Assembly: GCA_017479785.1 (NCBI GenBank)
Contig: JAFVBT010000078.1
Span: 1 to 18,653 of the forward strand
DNA from: Alphaproteobacteria bacterium
Lineage (GTDB): Bacteria > Pseudomonadota > Alphaproteobacteria > RF32 > CAG-239
DNA length: 18,653 nucleotides
Direction: 5' to 3'
The position numbers and the translations under genes are program-made. This document shows positions 1 to 7,136 of this stretch, piece after piece. Under the pieces are notes generated by a model. It searched no databases. It saw only the letters and a list, made by a program, of their open reading frames with translations, and was not told where the DNA came from. Within the stretch, counting starts at the first letter, position 1; every line of letters starts with the position of its first letter.

Positions 1-1722
1 AAAATTATCGGTTATAATTATGATTTCGGACCATGTGGTAATGGTGTTACCCATAATTGTTGGCGACTTGATAAAACATGGACGATGTATAAAGACATTG
101 ACGGCGAGTGGCATACCAGTTCTTCACAAATGATTTTGGTTGACTTTTACGGAAACGATACCGACCAGATATTATGGAATATTTCAACTACAACATACAA
201 CAATTGGAAAACAAACTATCCTGATGATTATGATTGGAATACGGTTAAATATGATATTACACCGTTATCGGGAACTGATTATTTGCATGGCTCAAATATT
301 GCCGGAATAATTGCTTCGGCATGGGATAGCAAAGGTAATTTGGGGGTTGCTTTTTCCAATACGGATATTGCAGCCGTTCGTTGGGATATTAAGTCGTCTT
401 TATATTATCCTGTTTATAAATTACTGCATCCGGATACGAATGTTTATCCGAATGCCGAAAAAGTTGTAGCGATTAATATGAGTTTTGGAACCAGAGCCTC
501 TTCAAATGTAAACGCGTCAAATATTGCTAATAAACTGACATATTTGCCGACCGGATATTTAAACGCCATGCAAACCATAATGAACGAGAACACAGTTAAG
601 GTTTCAAATAATAGAATGGTTACAGATGGTGTTATTGTGGTTAAATCTGCGGGTAATAACGAAAATTCATTCAGTCAGCCTGATGTTGAAGCAGGTATTA
701 AACTTCTTAATTTCAAAGGGGTTGATTATTCAAAATTGCAAATGTTGGTTGTTGTGTCGGCTGATGTTAAATTGTATGATGACGGTACCGTCAAAAATTA
801 TTCGTTATCCTCTTTTTCCAATAAATGCGGTGTTACGGCATCATACTGTATTGCAGCACCGGGAGGGAACAAAACAGATGAAAAAACAACACTGATGTAT
901 GGACCGGGAAAGGTCGGAAAATATGTCGGTATGGCGGGTACATCGCAGGCGGCGCCGGTTGTTACGGGAAGTATTGCATTTATAAAATCGGCATATCCGG
1001 ATATGGCCGCATCGGAGATTATTGAATTATTACGCGAAACCGCAAATACCAACGGCTCGGGATATTCAAGCAGTAACCATACCGATACAACCTATGGTGC
1101 CGGTTTATTGGATTTGGGAAAAGCAGTTACAACCTATATTTCTCCGTCAACATCATCTTATATTGTCACAACTGCTGCCGGAAATACTGTTGATTCATCA
1201 ACAATTCGTTTGGATGATTCATCGTTGTTTGCAACATCTTCTTTTGCCGGTACGCTTAATAAAGTATTGCCGGAAACAATCACGGCTTTTGACCGTTATC
1301 GCAGACCTTTTGAACTTTCCACGGCTCAATATATTAGACCGACGCATGCCGGGTATAGAAAGTTTAAAAATGATGTTGCACATATCGGGCAAACTAGAAA
1401 TATTAAACAAACCGATGAGCATAACATTACTTTTGCATATAATGCAAATGCACAGCGAGTTAACTTTATGTCAGCCTCTTATAAGAGCGGCAAAAACGAT
1501 ACGGGATTTTATTTCAGCGAAAATACCCTCTATCATACGAATGATAAGGTAAGTCGCGAGCTTAAAAATCCGTTTGTGTCTTTAACGTCGGCATACGGTG
1601 CGTACCATACGCATTCTTTGGGAAATGATAAATACTTTAAGTTAGAGGCCGTCAGCGGACGTAACGGATTATATGACGGTGATGAAGATTTTAATGACAA
1701 CACATTCAAAAAACGCGCCTAG
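1..1722 (+). CDS. S8 (subtilisin-like) serine protease autotransporter, 5' end outside window, 3' end cut by in-frame TAG
   Basis: Frame 1 is open from base 1, so the gene begins upstream; the first ATG inside (85) is not a credible start because coding sequence precedes it (GYNYDFGPC, a Cys pair). Seen: the His box LHGSNIAGI (His codon 286-288), the oxyanion-Asn box VKSAGNN, and the Ser box GTSQAAPVV (Ser codon 943-945), so the passenger is an S8 peptidase. The catalytic Asp should lie upstream of the window. After the protease core (about codon 340 from base 85) comes a linker with AFDRYRRPF, a segment typical of S8 autotransporters before the outer-membrane beta-barrel, then amphipathic, aromatic barrel-like strands. 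Expected role: a self-secreted surface or released protease. The frame stops at TAG 1720-1722 in mid-barrel and continues in the same frame to 2316, so as written the product lacks most of its barrel. HGSN instead of the usual HGTH is unusual. Confidence 0.85.
   Translation, partial: KIIGYNYDFGPCGNGVTHNCWRLDKTWTMYKDIDGEWHTSSSQMILVDFYGNDTDQILWNISTTTYNNWKTNYPDDYDWNTVKYDITPLSGTDYLHGSNIAGIIASAWDSKGNLGVAFSNTDIAAVRWDIKSSLYYPVYKLLHPDTNVYPNAEKVVAINMSFGTRASSNVNASNIANKLTYLPTGYLNAMQTIMNENTVKVSNNRMVTDGVIVVKSAGNNENSFSQPDVEAGIKLLNFKGVDYSKLQMLVVVSADVKLYDDGTVKNYSLSSFSNKCGVTASYCIAAPGGNKTDEKTTLMYGPGKVGKYVGMAGTSQAAPVVTGSIAFIKSAYPDMAASEIIELLRETANTNGSGYSSSNHTDTTYGAGLLDLGKAVTTYISPSTSSYIVTTAAGNTVDSSTIRLDDSSLFATSSFAGTLNKVLPETITAFDRYRRPFELSTAQYIRPTHAGYRKFKNDVAHIGQTRNIKQTDEHNITFAYNANAQRVNFMSASYKSGKNDTGFYFSENTLYHTNDKVSRELKNPFVSLTSAYGAYHTHSLGNDKYFKLEAVSGRNGLYDGDEDFNDNTFKKRA
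1720..1722 (+). other. In-frame amber (TAG) codon splitting the autotransporter gene
   Basis: The codons read CGC GCC TAG GCC TTA. Upstream and downstream frames are identical and both look like beta-barrel sequence, with no second stop for 197 codons. It could be a nonsense mutation (one base from CAG, GAG, AAG or TCG), a consensus error, or a readthrough/suppression site. TAG is also the apparent true stop of the gene ending at 10714, which argues against genome-wide reassignment. Confidence 0.85.
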
Positions 1723-2316
1723 GCCTTAAATTCCGAATTTAAGCTTCATCGCTCCGATAAATTTGCAATTTCTTTGTCTTCAGGATTGCTGTATGAAGAG
1801 GATGCTTTGCTCGGGATGAATGGTGAAGGAGCATTTGCCGTATCCGGCGGACAAACATATAACACCGGGGTTTCCGTATCTTGGTTTGCTTTACCGAAAA
1901 TAACATTGACTGCCGGATATTACCGCGGATATACGCCTAAACAAGAATTTACTTCCGGCTTATTAAAAACTTCTCGTATAGAAAGTGAGAGTTATGCTTT
2001 TGATGCCAATTATCAATGGAACAAAGAATTAGATTTCGGCTTACGCGTTTCATCACCGCTGCGTGTGGTTAAAGGTCAGGTGTATGTTGATTTTCCGAGC
2101 GGTCGTGACTATGCTTCGGATACGGTATATCGCAAACAATATTCTGCAGGTTTAAAGCCAAATCGCCGCGAATATAAGTTTACGCTTTATGCCGATAAGG
2201 AAGTTTCTGAGAGTTTATGTTGGTCAACTGAACTTGATGTTCGTGTTAATCCGGAACATCAAAAAGCGGCTAATGACTATCGTGCTCTGTTCGGTTTAAG
2301 TTGGAAATTTAATTAA
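1723..2316 (+). CDS. Severed C-terminal beta-barrel part of the S8 autotransporter
   Basis: This is the same-frame continuation beyond the TAG, about 197 residues to TAA 2314-2316. It has no ATG or ribosome binding site near its beginning; the only early start-like codon is TTG 1774, inside a strand. It is therefore best read as the rest of the interrupted gene and not as an independent gene. Sequence features are alternating hydrophobic/polar strands, the segment SSGLLYEEDALLGMNGEGAF and a final FGLSWKFN. Outer-membrane barrels usually end in an aromatic residue, and here the Phe is penultimate. The known role of such a domain is to insert in the outer membrane and carry the protease passenger across. 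Without readthrough the two halves would not give a normal autotransporter. Confidence 0.75.
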   Translation, partial: ALNSEFKLHRSDKFAISLSSGLLYEEDALLGMNGEGAFAVSGGQTYNTGVSVSWFALPKITLTAGYYRGYTPKQEFTSGLLKTSRIESESYAFDANYQWNKELDFGLRVSSPLRVVKGQVYVDFPSGRDYASDTVYRKQYSAGLKPNRREYKFTLYADKEVSESLCWSTELDVRVNPEHQKAANDYRALFGLSWKFN

Positions 2317-2330
2317 TATGGGGCTTATGT

Positions 2331-5300
2331 ATGGATAAGGATTTTTGGAAGGGAAGGCGATTTGTACCGCTTTTGCTGACGCAGTTTTTCGGCGCATTTA
2401 ACGATAATTTATTCAAAAATACATTGATGACCTTTGTGGCTTATAAAATGGTGGCCCAATCGCAGGTTGTCGGAATTTATTCTAATATTATTGCCGGCGT
2501 GTTTATTTTGCCGTATTTTTTATTTTCGGCATTGGCCGGTTTATTGGCCGATAAATATAACCGTGCATATATGACACGCATTTTAAAGTGTACTGAACTG
2601 TTATTCATGATGGGGGCAGGTGTGGTTTTTGTCACTCAAAACGTGCCTTTGTTGATAATTATTTTGTTTTTCATGGGTGCACAGTCAACTTTTTTCGGAC
2701 CGATTAAATATGCTTTATTACCGCAGTTTTTAAAATCGGATGAATTAATCGCCGGCAATGCCTATATTGAAGCCAGCACCTATGTCTCAATTATTTTGGG
2801 TTCGGTTTTCGGAACGATTTTGCCGATTAATGTCAGCATAATCGTCTTATTGATATGTTCCGTAATCGGGTTGATTGCAAGTTGGAAAATTCCGTCAGCT
2901 GCAGGTTTGCAACCCGATTTGAAAATAAATTGCAATATTTTTAGACTTATCAAAGATAACCTGAAATTAATTAAATCTCATGTTATTGTTTACAGAACGA
3001 TTATCGGTGCAACCTGGTTTTGGGTGTTGGGTGCTTTCTTTTTAACCCAATTGTTTCCGTTGTGCAGTAAAGTTTTTAATACCAAACCCGAAGTTGTGAC
3101 TTTGTTTTTGGTAATTTTTTCAATCGGTGTCGGTTGCGGTTCGGTATTCTGTAATAAGCTTTTGAAAGGGGAAATAACAATTATCTATGTGCCGATCAGT
3201 GCCGTCGGATTGAGTGTATGTTCTTTTGCGGTATATTTATTGTCTGTCGGCTTTATGGCACCGAGCGAATCATTGAGTATATCTGAGTTTTTATTGTTAC
3301 CGCGCGGTTTTTTAATGCTTATTTGTTTATTTGCTTTTGCTTTTATGGGGGGGATGTATGTTGTACCTCTTAATGCTTTGATGCAAAAAAAAGCACCGCA
3401 AAAGTTTACGGCTTCGGTAATTGCCGGTAATAATATCATCAATTCGCTCGGTATGGTGGCAATATCCGTTTTTGCCGCGGTTTTAATGGCTTTCGGTTTC
3501 AAAATTACCGATTTGTTTTTGTTTGTGGCAATTATAAGTGCCATTGTGGCTTTTTATATTTGCAAATTGTTGCCGGATGCCTTGTTGCGTTCTGTTTTTT
3601 GTTCGGTATTGAACTTATTTTTCCGTGTTAAAACGGAAGGATTGCAAAATTTGCGTTCTGCCGGCTCAAAGGTTTTAATTATAGCCAATCACGTTTCTTT
3701 GCTAGACGGTGTTCTCGTGGCCGCTTATCTGCCGCGCAAAATTACATTCGCCATTGACAGCAATTGGGGAAATAAGTGGTATGTAAAAATGTTCAGCGGA
3801 ATAGTGGATTTTTACCCGTTAAATCCGGCTAATCCGTTAGCTATACGTTCCTTAATAGAGGTGGTAAACAAAGGACGGACAGTCATGATTTTTCCGGAGG
3901 GACGTATCAGTGTAACCGGTTCATTGATGAAAATATATGAAGGAGCAGGGGTGGTGGCTGCTAAGTCGGGAGCAAAAATTATTCCGCTTAGAATAGACGG
4001 TGCTCAATATTCCAAATTTTCTTATTTGGGCAGTGTCCTCAAAACCCAAATGTTTCCGAAAATTAAACTGTCAGTTTTACCGCCGTGTCGGTTGGATTTG
4101 CCACATGACCTGACCATGCGCGAACGACGTCGGATTACGTCACTGAAATTACGCGATATTATGGCTGATATGGTTTATCAGACAACCGAAAAAAATGTGC
4201 CGATATTTAATTCTTTGCTTAAGGCTGAAAAAATTTACGGAAATAACCATCCGATTGCACTGGATGTTATGAAAAAAACACTGACGTATGGTCAGTTTTT
4301 ATTAAAAACGTATGTATTGGGATGTGCTTTTCAAAAAGTTTTTACTCAAGAAAAACGTATCGGTGTATTATTACCGAACAGCTTAGCCGGTGTTGTCAGC
4401 TTTTTTGCGTTGCAATCAATCGGAAAAACTCCGGTTATGTTGAATTTTTCTTTGGGAGATAAACAATTTGAATCCTGCTTAGAAACAGTGTGTCTGAAAA
4501 AAATTATTACGGCGCATAAATTTATTGAGCAAGGAAATCTAAGTCGCTTGGAAGAATGTGCCCGACGGGCAAATTGCGAAATGATTTATTTGGAAGAATT
4601 TGCCGATAAAATTTCGCTTGTTACCAAATTGAAGGGATTTAAAAAATATTGGTTAAGGAAAACTGTAACAAGCAATCCGTCCGAGCCGGCAGTTGTGCTT
4701 TTTACCTCAGGCTCTGAGGGATTACCGAAGGCTGTTTTGCTTTCACATAAAAATTTACAGGCCAATGTATTACAATTGCATTTGGTTGTTCCGTTCAATG
4801 CGCGTGATATTATCTTAAATGCTTTACCGATGTTTCACTCATTCGGGCTGACTGTCGGAACGATTTTGCCGTTTTTATATGGTGTAAAAACTTATTATTA
4901 TCCGTCGCCGTTGCACTATCGCATTATTCCGGAAGCGGCTTATGATGTGCAGGCAACCGCTGTTTTGGGAACGGATACGTTTTTATACGGTTATGGGCGT
5001 ATGGCTAATCCTTATGACTTTTTCTCGGTACGTTTTGCAATTGTCGGTGGAGAAAAGTTAAAAGAACGCACCAAGGAATTATGGATGAATAAATTCGGTG
5101 TACGAATTTTTGAGGGTTACGGCACAACTGAAACATCTCCGGTTATTTCGGTTAATACACCGATGTTTTATAAAGAAAATACCGTCGGTCGGTTTTTACC
5201 GAAAATTGAGTATAAAATTCAACCGCTTGACGGTGTGGAAACCGGCGGATGTTTGCAGATTAAAGGCGATAACGTAATGTTGGGATACATTAAAGCTGAC

Positions 5301-5705
5301 AATTCCAACGTGTTGCAAGAAGCATCCGAATGGTATGATACCGGTGATATTGTTGAAGTAGATACCGACGGATTTATCCATATTTTAGGACGTGCCAAAC
5401 GGTTTGCCAAGATTGGCGGCGAAATGATTTCTTTAACAGCCGTTGAACAGGTTTTGGATCAATTATATCCCGATGCCAAACAAGGAGTTATTGCAGTTTC
5501 CGATGAAAGAAAAGGGGAAAAAATTGTTTTAATAACTTCGGCCGAAAATGCTTCTCTGCCAGAGGTGCAAAAATATTTTCGTGCGCAGAACATCAGTGAA
5601 TTATGGATGCCGAAAGAAGTTATTTATATGAAAAAACCACCGTTGTTAGGTTCCGGAAAATTTGACTACCAACAAGCAAAAACAATGTATGAACAAGGTT
5701 TATAA
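2331..5705 (+). CDS. aas: Fused lysophospholipid transporter / acyl-ACP synthetase-acyltransferase (LplT-Aas type)
   Basis: The 1124-residue membrane enzyme combines three modules. Residues 1 to about 415 are an MFS transporter with about 12 hydrophobic segments (start FVPLLLTQFFGAFNDNLFKN), like LplT, which flips lysophospholipids inward. Residues about 435-610 are a PlsC acyltransferase with the HX4D motif NHVSLLDG (H454, D459) and FPEGRIS. Residues about 650-1124 are an AMP-binding acyl-ACP synthetase: FTSGSEGLPK (791-800), GYGTTETSP, YDTGDI and C-terminal LGSGKFDY. In E. coli LplT (397 aa) and Aas (719 aa) are separate; the length here is close to their sum. The expected job is re-acylation of 2-acyl-lysophosphatidylethanolamine with ACP-bound fatty acid at the inner membrane. 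ATG 2331 follows GGGG at 2320-2323, a weak but well-spaced site. It lies 14 bases after the autotransporter stop, so the two are probably co-transcribed. Confidence 0.95.
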   Translation: MDKDFWKGRRFVPLLLTQFFGAFNDNLFKNTLMTFVAYKMVAQSQVVGIYSNIIAGVFILPYFLFSALAGLLADKYNRAYMTRILKCTELLFMMGAGVVFVTQNVPLLIIILFFMGAQSTFFGPIKYALLPQFLKSDELIAGNAYIEASTYVSIILGSVFGTILPINVSIIVLLICSVIGLIASWKIPSAAGLQPDLKINCNIFRLIKDNLKLIKSHVIVYRTIIGATWFWVLGAFFLTQLFPLCSKVFNTKPEVVTLFLVIFSIGVGCGSVFCNKLLKGEITIIYVPISAVGLSVCSFAVYLLSVGFMAPSESLSISEFLLLPRGFLMLICLFAFAFMGGMYVVPLNALMQKKAPQKFTASVIAGNNIINSLGMVAISVFAAVLMAFGFKITDLFLFVAIISAIVAFYICKLLPDALLRSVFCSVLNLFFRVKTEGLQNLRSAGSKVLIIANHVSLLDGVLVAAYLPRKITFAIDSNWGNKWYVKMFSGIVDFYPLNPANPLAIRSLIEVVNKGRTVMIFPEGRISVTGSLMKIYEGAGVVAAKSGAKIIPLRIDGAQYSKFSYLGSVLKTQMFPKIKLSVLPPCRLDLPHDLTMRERRRITSLKLRDIMADMVYQTTEKNVPIFNSLLKAEKIYGNNHPIALDVMKKTLTYGQFLLKTYVLGCAFQKVFTQEKRIGVLLPNSLAGVVSFFALQSIGKTPVMLNFSLGDKQFESCLETVCLKKIITAHKFIEQGNLSRLEECARRANCEMIYLEEFADKISLVTKLKGFKKYWLRKTVTSNPSEPAVVLFTSGSEGLPKAVLLSHKNLQANVLQLHLVVPFNARDIILNALPMFHSFGLTVGTILPFLYGVKTYYYPSPLHYRIIPEAAYDVQATAVLGTDTFLYGYGRMANPYDFFSVRFAIVGGEKLKERTKELWMNKFGVRIFEGYGTTETSPVISVNTPMFYKENTVGRFLPKIEYKIQPLDGVETGGCLQIKGDNVMLGYIKADNSNVLQEASEWYDTGDIVEVDTDGFIHILGRAKRFAKIGGEMISLTAVEQVLDQLYPDAKQGVIAVSDERKGEKIVLITSAENASLPEVQKYFRAQNISELWMPKEVIYMKKPPLLGSGKFDYQQAKTMYEQGL

Positions 5706-5709
5706 AATA

Positions 5710-6423
5710 TCAGAGTTCCGTTCCTTTTGTTTCCGTATCATGGTCATCTAACGAATAACCGGTGGCACGAATGGTGCGTATATAATCCGCCCCGTATTCA
5801 TTGAGGGCTTTACGTAAACGACGAATATGAACATCAACGGTGCGCGGTTCTACATAAACGCTGTTTCCCCATATTTCCTTTAATAAATCCTCACGCGAAA
5901 ACACAAGACGCGGATTGGAAATTAATAATTTCAGAATACGAAATTCCGTCGGGCCGACCTGAATGTAATTATCTCCGCGAAAGACTTTTTTTTCAACCGT
6001 ATTTAAGACAATATCTTTAAACGTGTATTCTTTTTTTACCGGTGCCGTGGTGGTGCTGACGCGCCGTAAATTTGTCTTTATTCGTGCCAACAATTCCGGT
6101 ATTGAGAAAGGTTTGGTCACATAGTCATCGGCACCGGCGGATAACCCGATGACCTTATCTTCTTCCTGACCTTTGGCCGTCAGCATAATAATCGGGATAT
6201 TTTTAAGTTCCGGATTACTTCTGATAATTTTGCACAATTCCAAACCGGATATTTCCGGCAACATCCAATCCAATAAAATCAGGGCCGGAAGATTTTTTTC
6301 CACGGCGGATATTACGCGATTTCCGTGTGTGATGCAAATGGTGTCATAACCGGCTTTTTCCAAGTTATATTTCAACAAAAGAGAAATGGCTTGTTCATCT
6401 TCCACAATCATAATTGTTGTCAT
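5710..6423 (-). CDS. phoB: PhoB-like OmpR-family response regulator
   Basis: This is a two-domain transcription factor. The receiver domain (residues 1 to about 120) begins MTTIMIVEDE, has phosphoacceptor Asp in LLDWMLP (D52 from this start), the Thr of IMLTAKG and the Lys of YVTKPFS. The C-terminal winged helix (about 135-230) carries GPTEFRILKLL, the VEPRTVDVHIRRLRKAL recognition region and IRTIRATGYSL. The family is closest to PhoB, which activates phosphate-starvation genes when phosphorylated by PhoR. Two starts are possible: ATG 6429, overlapping the rpe stop as ATGA, and ATG 6423. The GGGAG inside the rpe end lies about 7 bases before 6423 but only 1-2 before 6429, so I chose 6423 (237 aa). 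No histidine kinase, phoU or pst gene is visible, so the phosphate role is by homology only. Its 3' end meets the convergent aas end with 4 bases between. Confidence 0.9.
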   Translation of the reverse strand: MTTIMIVEDEQAISLLLKYNLEKAGYDTICITHGNRVISAVEKNLPALILLDWMLPEISGLELCKIIRSNPELKNIPIIMLTAKGQEEDKVIGLSAGADDYVTKPFSIPELLARIKTNLRRVSTTTAPVKKEYTFKDIVLNTVEKKVFRGDNYIQVGPTEFRILKLLISNPRLVFSREDLLKEIWGNSVYVEPRTVDVHIRRLRKALNEYGADYIRTIRATGYSLDDHDTETKGTEL

Positions 6424-6425
6424 AA

Positions 6426-7073
6426 TCATTCTCCCAATTTATGTAAGTTAGAAATTAAAATTTTCGGGTTCGGATGTTTAAAAACAGCACTGCCGGCAAC
6501 CAAAACATCCGTGCCGTTTTGCACGCAAAGTGCGGCTGTTTTTTCATTAATACCGCCGTCCGTTTCTATTAAAACCGAACAATTGGCTGTCAGCTCTTTT
6601 AAACGGGCTATTTTCGGAAGTTGATTATGCATGAAACTTTGTCCGCCGAAACCGGGTTCTACCGTCATAATCAAAACCAAGTCAATATCATTCAGATAAG
6701 GCTTTAAAACTTCTTCCGATGTTTGTGGTTTTAAAGAAATACCGACTTTAATATTATGTTGTTTTATTGCTTTAATTACGGCCGAAACGTCATTAGCCGC
6801 TTCATAATGAAAAGTGATCAAGTCGGCACCGCAATCGGTAAACATCGGAATAAATTGCAACGGATCTTTCACCATCAGATGTACATCAAAGAACAGCTTG
6901 CTTTGAGGGCGCATCTGCCGAATAATCTCCGGTCCGTAGCTTAAATTCGGAACAAAATGACCATCCATAATATCAAAATGCAACCAATCGGCGCCGGCTT
7001 TTTCAACCATAGAGATTTGTTCATATAATCTGCCCATATCGGCAGCCAAAAGACTCGGTGCAATCAAAACCAT
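6426..7073 (-). CDS. rpe: Ribulose-phosphate 3-epimerase
   Basis: A 215-residue TIM-barrel enzyme, normal length for Rpe, interconverting D-ribulose 5-phosphate and D-xylulose 5-phosphate in the pentose phosphate pathway (cytosol). Visible motifs are APSLLAADMG, HFDIMDGHFVPN (metal ligands H32, D34), DVHLMV (H65), FHYEA, MTVEPGFGGQ and ETDGGIN (D172, the catalytic/metal Asp), so all key residues are present. The start ATG (7073) has a strong AAAGGAG-type site (complement of 7080-7086) at 6-7 bases. The gene sits 63 bases downstream of the DUF2207 gene on the same strand and overlaps or abuts the phoB start, so rpe and phoB are translationally coupled. Confidence 0.96.
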   Translation of the reverse strand: MVLIAPSLLAADMGRLYEQISMVEKAGADWLHFDIMDGHFVPNLSYGPEIIRQMRPQSKLFFDVHLMVKDPLQFIPMFTDCGADLITFHYEAANDVSAVIKAIKQHNIKVGISLKPQTSEEVLKPYLNDIDLVLIMTVEPGFGGQSFMHNQLPKIARLKELTANCSVLIETDGGINEKTAALCVQNGTDVLVAGSAVFKHPNPKILISNLHKLGE

Positions 7074-7084
7074 ATCAAACTCCT

Positions 7085-7108
7085 TTATTATATTACATTA
7101 TATAATAA
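7085..7108 (-). promoter_or_regulatory. AT-only inverted repeat with a consensus -10 box upstream of rpe
   Basis: Seen: TTATTATAT (7085-7093) and ATATAATAA (7100-7108) form a perfect 9-bp dyad with a 6-base loop, immediately before the rpe ribosome binding site. On the minus strand 7102-7097 reads TATAAT, a perfect -10 hexamer, but no good -35 lies 16-18 bases upstream. It may be an rpe promoter, a weak hairpin in an mRNA coming from the DUF2207 gene, or both. Confidence 0.4.
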
Positions 7109-7136
7109 AGATAGTTAAATCATAGTAAAAAATATT

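Noticed and set aside
85..87. ATG 85 as the true start of the protease gene
   Set aside because: The frame is open back to base 1 and the preceding residues (GYNYDFGPC and a Cys pair) look like S8 protease sequence, so the gene starts upstream of the window.
1774..2316. An independent 180-residue gene starting at TTG 1774
   Set aside because: It has no ribosome binding site, starts inside a beta strand, and is in the same frame as the protease; it is the severed end of that gene.
3185..3544. Long antisense open frame within the aas gene
   Set aside because: It lies opposite a certain coding region, has biased low-complexity composition and no ribosome binding site; a shadow of the real gene.
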